11,247 nt of DNA from Coriobacteriia bacterium (GTDB lineage Bacteria > Actinomycetota > Coriobacteriia > Anaerosomatales > JAHIQC01). The position numbers were made by a program, and so were the translations under genes. The notes beneath the pieces are model-generated. The model searched no databases. It was not told the DNA's origin and saw only the letters and a program-made list of their open reading frames with translations. The stretch's first letter is position 1; each line of letters opens with the position of its first letter. The DNA lies in NCBI GenBank assembly GCA_030653635.1, contig JAURYZ010000070.1, forward strand, positions 1-11,247, in the 5' to 3' direction. Positions 6,703 through 11,247 of the stretch are shown here, in pieces.

Positions 6703-6732
6703 GAGAAAGGGCGCCTTGGGGCGTCCTTTCTC
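6703..6732 (+). terminator. Rho-independent-like terminator after the DsrMK-like operon
   Basis: A 13-bp stem (6703-6715 with 6720-6732), with one G-U wobble and a TTGG loop, begins 26 nt after the dsrK-like stop. The tail (GTTGTGG) is only weakly T-rich, so termination may be partial. It separates the sulfur operon from the nucleoside-enzyme pair downstream. Confidence 0.7.
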
Positions 6733-6792
6733 GTTGTGGACCCGTGCGCGAGTGCGGCTCCTCGGGTACCCTCATATACAGGAGGTACAACC

Positions 6793-7692
6793 ATGCCCCA
6801 ACAGCACATCCCACACGCCGAGTTCGGCATCTGCGGCGGTTCAGGCTCCCTTAGCTTCGCGTTCCCTGCGGCGCTTGACGACCCACGCGTAGAACTTATC
6901 GCCGAGGACCTGCACTTCGACACGCCATTCGGCCAAAGCCCCGCGTTCACGCACTTCGCGGTCACGGGTCCTCACGGGCGGCGTGAGGCGCTCGCCATCA
7001 AGATGCACGGCTGGCGTCGCGGCATCAAGCGCGAAGATGCGAGCCTTGAGGCCTTCTGGGTCTTTCATGAGGCCGGCGTGCGCAAGATCATCGCCGATGG
7101 TGGGGTTGGCTCGTTGAACCACCTCCTGGACCCGCGCGATGTGATGGTTCCGAACGACTTTATCGACCTTACGGTCAAACAAGACATCTACGTGCGAGGC
7201 GATCATCTGCTCATCATGCGCCAGCCAATCTGCCCTGACCTAGCGTCGCACCTGTACGCAGGGGCCAGCGAACGGTTCTCGCGCGTGTTCGCTCGCGGTA
7301 CCTACCTTGTGACCGACGGTCCGCGCTTCGAGTCGGTGGCCGAGATCGACTACATGAAACGCCTCGGCGGCGATGTGATTGGACAGTCCTTGGCCCCCGA
7401 AGTGTTTCTGTCCCGCGACATCGGCGCGTGCTATGCGGGGGTATACATCGTCGTCAACTACGGCGAGGGTGTCGTGAAAGAGTGGGAGCACGCGGAGATG
7501 AAGTCAATATTCTTCGACGAGTCCGAGAGCATCGCGCGAATCGTGCTTGATGTGATTGCCGATGCTGATTTGCACGTGTCTTGTGGGTGCTCGGAGCTCA
7601 GACGCCCGAGCATGCTCTCCATCCCGGATGATCGCCCCGAAGCCTCGCGCCCACGCCCAACGAGCTTGCCTATGCCCGAAACCGGAGTCTGA
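6793..7692 (+). CDS. Divergent MTAP/PNP-family nucleoside phosphorylase-like protein
   Basis: A 299-residue protein of the MTAP/PNP fold, which cleaves the N-glycosidic bond of purine nucleosides. Family marks are GGSG (15-18), HFDTPFG (41-47), TDGPRFESVAEI (174-185), and DVIGQSLAPEVFLSRDIGACYA (194-215). By eye against human MTAP, E180 replaces Ser178, and N222 and G224 replace Asp220 and Asp222. E and N match the 6-oxopurine contacts of PNP (Glu201, Asn243), suggesting inosine- or futalosine-like rather than adenosine-like substrates. Expected phosphate contacts are altered: M71 for Arg60 and G103 for Thr93, with Q198 for Met196 in the ribose site. Hydrolysis instead of phosphorolysis is therefore possible. 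The tail after about residue 270 is Pro/Arg-rich. AGGAGGT at 6780-6786 fixes the start. The stop lies 3 nt before a deaminase gene. The exact substrate is unknown. Confidence 0.8.
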   Translation: MPQQHIPHAEFGICGGSGSLSFAFPAALDDPRVELIAEDLHFDTPFGQSPAFTHFAVTGPHGRREALAIKMHGWRRGIKREDASLEAFWVFHEAGVRKIIADGGVGSLNHLLDPRDVMVPNDFIDLTVKQDIYVRGDHLLIMRQPICPDLASHLYAGASERFSRVFARGTYLVTDGPRFESVAEIDYMKRLGGDVIGQSLAPEVFLSRDIGACYAGVYIVVNYGEGVVKEWEHAEMKSIFFDESESIARIVLDVIADADLHVSCGCSELRRPSMLSIPDDRPEASRPRPTSLPMPETGV

Positions 7693-7695
7693 TCG

Positions 7696-9006
7696 ATGCT
7701 CATCACCGCCGACTGGATCGTTCCGGTCACTGGCGAACCGATTCGCAATGGGGCTGTTCTGCTCTCGCGAGGTCGTATCGCGGAGTTGGGACCGGCCAAT
7801 GAGTTGCTCGCCCGAAACCCAGATGCGAGGATCCACAACTACCCCGGATGCACCCTCATGCCGGGCCTCGTAAACGCGCACACCCATCTGGCCATGAGCT
7901 GCCTTAAGGGACTCATCCCGAGCCAGCCGTTTCACGAGTGGCTCAAACACATCCCTGTCGCATGGAACGCCTTGTCAGATGATGACATCGCGGCCTCGAT
8001 TGCGATGGGGGCACTTCGCAGCATCGCGTCCGGTGTCGTGGCGGTGGGCGACATAGCATACGGGCCTGAATCTATATCGATAGCAGCGGATACCGGCCTT
8101 GGCGGCGTCTTTTTTTGGGAGATACTCGGCATCGAGCTCGAGGGGCTTCCACAGGCGCTGTATGACGCGGAGTACCCTTCGGACCCTTTGCGCGGCTGTC
8201 AGGGACGACTGCGTTGCGGCATCTCCCCCCACGCTTCGTACACCTCAGGCCCTCGCCTGCTACAGGGCACACACAAGATCGCGATGGCCCAAAGTGCCGC
8301 CTTCGCCGTCCACGTAGCCGAATCACCGGCCGAAGTCGAACTACTCATGCGTGGGCAGGGTCCCCTGACTCGGCTGTCCGACCGGCTGGCGGCGGGCTTT
8401 GAGGCGCCGGGCATTACTCCCGTGCGATACCTTGATCGGCTCGGCGTGCTCGAACAGGCGCTGGCGATTCACTGCACGCGCGTCACGCCCGGCGACATCG
8501 GTGTTCTGGCGGCCAAGGCGGCCGGTGTGGCGCTATGCCCCAGATCGAACGCCTACCTTGAGGGGGGCAGTGCCCCGATCCGCGCATTGGCTGACTCAGG
8601 TGTGGCGCTGGGTCTGGGCACCGACTCGCTGGCCAGCAACTCCGACCTCGATCTATTCGAAGAGGCTCGCGCACTGCAGGCGCTGGAGCCTTCGCTCTCG
8701 GCGCGCAGAATCATCGAGATCATGACCCGGGAAGGTGCCGCCACGCTCGGTATCGCTGGTAGGTTTGGAAGCATCGAGCCTGGCCGGGATGCCGATTTTG
8801 CCATCTTTGCGGTCTCGGGCGATGACCCCCATGCGTCACTTCTCGCCGATGCCGGACGAAGCACGATCCAGGCCGTCATGAGTGCGGGTGTGTGGCGTGT
8901 TCTGTCGAGTTCACCTGTGATGGGCGTCAGTCGCGTCGAGCGCGGTTCATGCATCGCCGCCGAGAAAGCCTCGCTGGCTTTGGCCTCGTCAATGTCGGAT
9001 TTCTGA
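7696..9006 (+). CDS. COG0402-type amidohydrolase, nucleoside deaminase (MqnX/SAH-MTA deaminase-like)
   Basis: A 436-residue metal-dependent amidohydrolase related to the SAH/MTA/5'-deoxyadenosine deaminases and to known aminofutalosine deaminases of this superfamily. Such enzymes convert a 6-amino purine nucleoside to its 6-oxo form. Metal and catalytic residues are H62 and H64 (NAHTHL), H206 and E209 (HVAES), H259 (IHCT) and D310 (LGTDSLASN). SPHASYT at 178-184 is also typical. GGAG at 7684-7687 serves the ATG 3 nt after the upstream stop, so the two proteins are made together. Its partner appears tuned to 6-oxopurine nucleosides, which supports deamination first and cleavage second. Candidate substrates are 6-amino-6-deoxyfutalosine (given mqnE nearby), 5'-deoxyadenosine or methylthioadenosine. 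It is the last + strand gene, facing livF. Confidence 0.85.
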   Translation: MLITADWIVPVTGEPIRNGAVLLSRGRIAELGPANELLARNPDARIHNYPGCTLMPGLVNAHTHLAMSCLKGLIPSQPFHEWLKHIPVAWNALSDDDIAASIAMGALRSIASGVVAVGDIAYGPESISIAADTGLGGVFFWEILGIELEGLPQALYDAEYPSDPLRGCQGRLRCGISPHASYTSGPRLLQGTHKIAMAQSAAFAVHVAESPAEVELLMRGQGPLTRLSDRLAAGFEAPGITPVRYLDRLGVLEQALAIHCTRVTPGDIGVLAAKAAGVALCPRSNAYLEGGSAPIRALADSGVALGLGTDSLASNSDLDLFEEARALQALEPSLSARRIIEIMTREGAATLGIAGRFGSIEPGRDADFAIFAVSGDDPHASLLADAGRSTIQAVMSAGVWRVLSSSPVMGVSRVERGSCIAAEKASLALASSMSDF

Positions 9007-9068
9007 CGCGCTCTGGACTTCCTCGCCTCTTGCAAAACTCACCAGTGACACTGTTCGCCAACGCAGAA

Positions 9069-9090
9069 ACGGCCGCCCGAAGGCGGCCGT
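9069..9090 (-). terminator. UUCG-loop terminator of the liv operon (possibly bidirectional)
   Basis: A perfect 9-bp GC stem (9069-9077 with 9082-9090) has a 4-nt loop that reads C(UUCG)G on the minus strand. There it is followed by TTTCTGCGTT, 27 nt past the livF stop. On the plus strand it lies 62 nt after the amidohydrolase stop with a poorer tail, so it may also stop convergent transcription. Confidence 0.8.
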
Positions 9091-9116
9091 CGTGATTCGA
9101 TCGATCTTTCTAGTGA

Positions 9117-9824
9117 CTACAGCTCGCCCAAGTAGGTCTTTCGGACCTTCTCGTTAGTGAGCAGTACCTTGCCAGGGCCCTCAAGCACAACGTTACCGGT
9201 CTCAAGGACATAGCCCCTGTGAGCGGTCTGAAGTGCCATGGCAGCATTCTGCTCAACGAGAAGAATCGTGATTCCTTCGGCGTTGAGCTTCTTGATGGTA
9301 TCAAAGATAAGATCGACTATGACCGGAGCCAGGCCCATGGATGGCTCATCAAGCATGAGCAGTTTCGGGCGCGCCATGAGCGCGCGGCCCATGGCCAGCA
9401 TCTGCTGCTCGCCACCGGAAAGCGTGCCGCCCTTCTGAGCGAGGCGCTCCTTGAGGCGCGGGAATAGCGCGAAGACCTTCTCCTGGTCCTCGGCGATCCC
9501 ATCCTTGTCGTTGCGCAGATAGGCGCCCATCTCAAGATTCTCGAGCACCGTCATGCGCGGAAAGATGTGGCGTCCTTCGGGAACCTGGATAATGCCATCG
9601 GCGGTCACCTTGTGTGCAGCTCTTCCGACGATATTTTCGCCAAGAAAGGTGATGGTGCCCTCCCGGGGGGTGAGCTGGCCTGAGATGGTTTTGAGCGTGG
9701 TGGACTTGCCAGCACCGTTAGCCCCGATGAGAGTGACAATCTCGCCCTCATGGACCTCGATGCTAATACCCTTCAGTGCCTCGATCTGGCCGTAGAAGGT
9801 ATGAATGTTGTCTACCTTGAGCAC
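9117..9824 (-). CDS. livF: Branched-chain amino acid-type ABC transporter ATP-binding protein LivF
   Basis: A 235-residue ABC ATPase that drives a Liv/HAAT-type importer together with LivG and the LivH/LivM permeases at the cytoplasmic membrane. Walker A is GANGAGKS (34-41), the signature LSGGEQQ (135-141) and Walker B LLMLDEP (155-161). The switch position reads LVEQN rather than a histidine, which is usual for LivF. The opening (LKVDNIHTFYGQIEALKG) and ending (VRKTYLGEL) are also family-typical. The start is GTG at 9824 with AGGAGG 7 nt before it, overlapping the end of livG. The substrate may be branched-chain amino acids, other amino acids, urea or an aromatic acid; the binding protein that would help is outside the window. 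Confidence 0.93.
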   Translation of the reverse strand: MLKVDNIHTFYGQIEALKGISIEVHEGEIVTLIGANGAGKSTTLKTISGQLTPREGTITFLGENIVGRAAHKVTADGIIQVPEGRHIFPRMTVLENLEMGAYLRNDKDGIAEDQEKVFALFPRLKERLAQKGGTLSGGEQQMLAMGRALMARPKLLMLDEPSMGLAPVIVDLIFDTIKKLNAEGITILLVEQNAAMALQTAHRGYVLETGNVVLEGPGKVLLTNEKVRKTYLGEL

Positions 9825-9835
9825 GTAGCTGCCTC

Positions 9836-10645
9836 CTACCCTTGTGCCAGCATGGCTTCGGCGCCGGTGCCCAGATAGGCCTCGATGACCTTGGGGTTGC
9901 GCTGAATCTCAGCAGGCAGGCCTTCGGCTATCTTCTCACCGAAGTCCAGAACGACGATGCGGTCCGCAATACCCATGACAACCTTCATATCGTGCTCGAT
10001 CAGAAGGATGGTCATTCCCGCGTCGCGGATTTTTCCCACGAGTCCGGTGAGCTCGGCGGACTCCTGCGGGTTCATTCCTGCCGCCGGCTCATCAAGGCAG
10101 ATGAGCTTGGGCTCGGTCGCCAAAGCGCGGCCGATCTCAAGGCGACGCTGGTCGCCGTAAGGCAAATTCTTGGCAAGCTGGTTGGCCTTGTCTTCCAGTC
10201 CCACGAATCTCAGCCACTTGAGCGCCTCGTCGACCGTGTGGCGCTCTTCGCGTTTGAAGTTCGAAGTACGCAAAATGGCCTGGAACGGGCCAGCGTTGGT
10301 GCGACGATGCCTTCCGACCATGACGTTCTCAAGAGTCGTCATATTCGAGAAGAGTCTGATGTTTTGGAATGTGCGAGCGATGCCCATGGCGCTGATCTTG
10401 TGCGCCTTGTTCCCAATCAAGTTCTGGCCATCGAACGTCATAGCCCCGAGCGTGGGACGGTAGATACCCGTAAGCATGTTGAAAACCGTCGTCTTGCCGG
10501 CGCCGTTCGGGCCGATGAGAGCCAGGATCTCGCCAGGCTGGATATCGAACGTCACGCCGTTGACGGCCTTTAGGCCGCCGAACTGCATCGTGATGTTCTT
10601 GAGTTCTAGCAGTGCCATGTCTAAGTCAGCGCCTTTCTGGCTCAT
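9836..10645 (-). CDS. livG: Branched-chain amino acid-type ABC transporter ATP-binding protein LivG
   Basis: A 269-residue ABC ATPase, the partner of LivF. Walker A is GPNGAGKT (45-52), the Q-loop lies in RTFQNIRLF (Q94), the signature-like segment is YGDQRRLEIGRAL (163-175), Walker B is LICLDEP (181-187) and the H-loop is IEHDM (216-220). The non-canonical YGDQ signature and the AAGMNP after Walker B are typical of LivG. The start at 10645 has GAGG close upstream. An in-frame ATG at 10618 begins the conserved MALLELKNIT and cannot be excluded, although its ribosome site is weaker. The gap to livM is 18 nt and to livF 11 nt, so this is a co-transcribed operon. Confidence 0.93.
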   Translation of the reverse strand: MSQKGADLDMALLELKNITMQFGGLKAVNGVTFDIQPGEILALIGPNGAGKTTVFNMLTGIYRPTLGAMTFDGQNLIGNKAHKISAMGIARTFQNIRLFSNMTTLENVMVGRHRRTNAGPFQAILRTSNFKREERHTVDEALKWLRFVGLEDKANQLAKNLPYGDQRRLEIGRALATEPKLICLDEPAAGMNPQESAELTGLVGKIRDAGMTILLIEHDMKVVMGIADRIVVLDFGEKIAEGLPAEIQRNPKVIEAYLGTGAEAMLAQG

Positions 10646-10663
10646 AGTCCTCGGCGAAAAGAC

Positions 10664-11247
10664 CTACAGTAGGTCGCTGTCGACCTCGGTCTGATGCTCG
10701 GCTTCCCAGAGCTGCTGGTTCTCGTCGTCAAGCATTCTTTCGGTCTCCGGATGCAACTCCATGGCACGCCTCTTCGATGGAAGGATGCCCTGTGGTCTGA
10801 AGATCATCATGATCACCATCATCAGTCCGAAGACCATGTAACGATACTGGCTCGCAAGGTTCGCCTGCTCCGTCGAAAGGTACTGCGACAGGAACTGCGA
10901 CTGGGCGCTCCAGCGGATGACCTCAGGCAGCGCAGTGATAATGACCGCACCCAGCATCGCGCCGGGAATCGACCCCATACCACCGAGAACGACCATACAC
11001 ACCACGAGAACCGACTCCATGAAGTTGAAGGACTCGGGGCTGATGAAACCGACCCAGTATGCGTAGGTGATGCCCGCCATACCGCCCCAAAGAGCACCAA
11101 GCGAGAAGGCCCACAACTTGGTGGTGACAATGTTGATGCCCACAGATGAAGCCGCGACCTCATCCTCGCGCATTGCCACCCAGGCGCGGCCCAAACGAGA
11201 GTCGTCAAGTCGGCGGACAACGAAGATCGTGAGCGCACACAGTGCCA
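10664..11247 (-). CDS. livM: Branched-chain amino acid-type ABC transporter permease LivM (5' partial)
   Basis: This is the C-terminal part, about 194 codons, of an inner-membrane permease; the N-terminal half lies beyond the right edge of the window. The frame stays open to 11247, where it reads LDDSRLGRAWVAMREDEVAAS, the conserved cytoplasmic EAA-like loop that contacts the LivG/LivF ATPases. Hydrophobic segments follow (LWAFSLGALWGGMAGITYAYW, VLVVCMVVLGGMGSIPGAMLG, MVFGLMMVIMMIF), then RPQGILPSKR, a common LivM ending. A charged acidic tail of about 35 residues follows that. Binding-protein and LivH genes would be expected upstream, outside the window. Confidence 0.92.
   Translation of the reverse strand, partial: ALCALTIFVVRRLDDSRLGRAWVAMREDEVAASSVGINIVTTKLWAFSLGALWGGMAGITYAYWVGFISPESFNFMESVLVVCMVVLGGMGSIPGAMLGAVIITALPEVIRWSAQSQFLSQYLSTEQANLASQYRYMVFGLMMVIMMIFRPQGILPSKRRAMELHPETERMLDDENQQLWEAEHQTEVDSDLL

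Noticed and set aside
6775..6780. TATACA as a -10 box for the MTAP-like gene
   Set aside because: It touches the ribosome site and no acceptable -35 lies 16-18 nt upstream, so the promoter for this pair is not identified.
6589..6792. 68-codon N-terminal extension of the MTAP-like protein
   Set aside because: It runs through the end of the dsrK-like gene and the terminator hairpin; AGGAGGT marks ATG 6793.
10664..11194. Complete livM starting at TTG 11194
   Set aside because: Conserved LivM sequence continues upstream to the window edge, so the gene is cut off and the TTG is an internal Leu codon.
1..11247. tRNA, rRNA, CRISPR array, insertion sequence, phage or toxin-antitoxin genes
   Set aside because: I looked for regular repeats, transposase or integrase motifs and tRNA-like cloverleafs in the gaps and saw none; all long gaps are explained by promoter, repeat or terminator signals.

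Overview
The window is GC-rich bacterial chromosome, densely coded, with Shine-Dalgarno-led genes and short intergenic gaps. The gene set is futalosine-pathway menaquinone synthesis, a DsrE2/TusA/DsrMK-like sulfur-redox operon and a Liv-type ABC transporter. It fits an anaerobic, quinone-respiring bacterium. A Coriobacteriia-type or other deep-branching actinobacterium is my best guess, but this is inferred from gene content and style, and no rRNA or marker gene is present to prove it. No tRNA, rRNA, CRISPR array, insertion sequence or phage gene was seen, and no stretch longer than 300 bases lacks a gene.

Region 1 (about 41-3220, + strand) is a tight mqnE-mqnA-mqnC cluster. MqnA dehydrates chorismate, MqnE makes 6-amino-6-deoxyfutalosine and MqnC cyclises dehypoxanthine futalosine. 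The steps between MqnE and MqnC (deamination and removal of the purine), and the later MqnD step, are not encoded by recognisable orthologues in this cluster.

Region 2 (about 3255-6732, + strand) begins with a C-rich repeat with G-quadruplex potential on the minus strand. A promoter with overlapping palindromes follows, then an ArsR-family regulator, a DsrE2-like protein, TusA, a NarI/DsrM-like dihaem membrane cytochrome b and a DsrK/HdrD-like iron-sulfur protein. A strong hairpin closes the region. It reads as one regulated operon that links sulfane-sulfur carriers to a quinone-linked thiol/disulfide enzyme. No sulfite reductase (dsrAB), HdrA or DsrJOP is present in the window.

Region 3 (6793-9006, + strand) holds two adjacent genes: a divergent MTAP/PNP-family nucleoside-cleaving enzyme and a COG0402-type amidohydrolase (deaminase). 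The first carries the Glu and Asn that mark 6-oxopurine specificity in PNPs, matching a deaminase partner, but it has lost several expected phosphate-binding residues. The pair could supply the two missing futalosine steps, or could salvage 5'-deoxyadenosine or methylthioadenosine left by SAM enzymes. This is the most interesting unresolved point in the window.

Region 4 (9117-11247, - strand) is the end of a branched-chain amino-acid type ABC transporter operon: livM (cut off by the window edge), livG and livF. It converges on region 3 with a UUCG-loop terminator between them.
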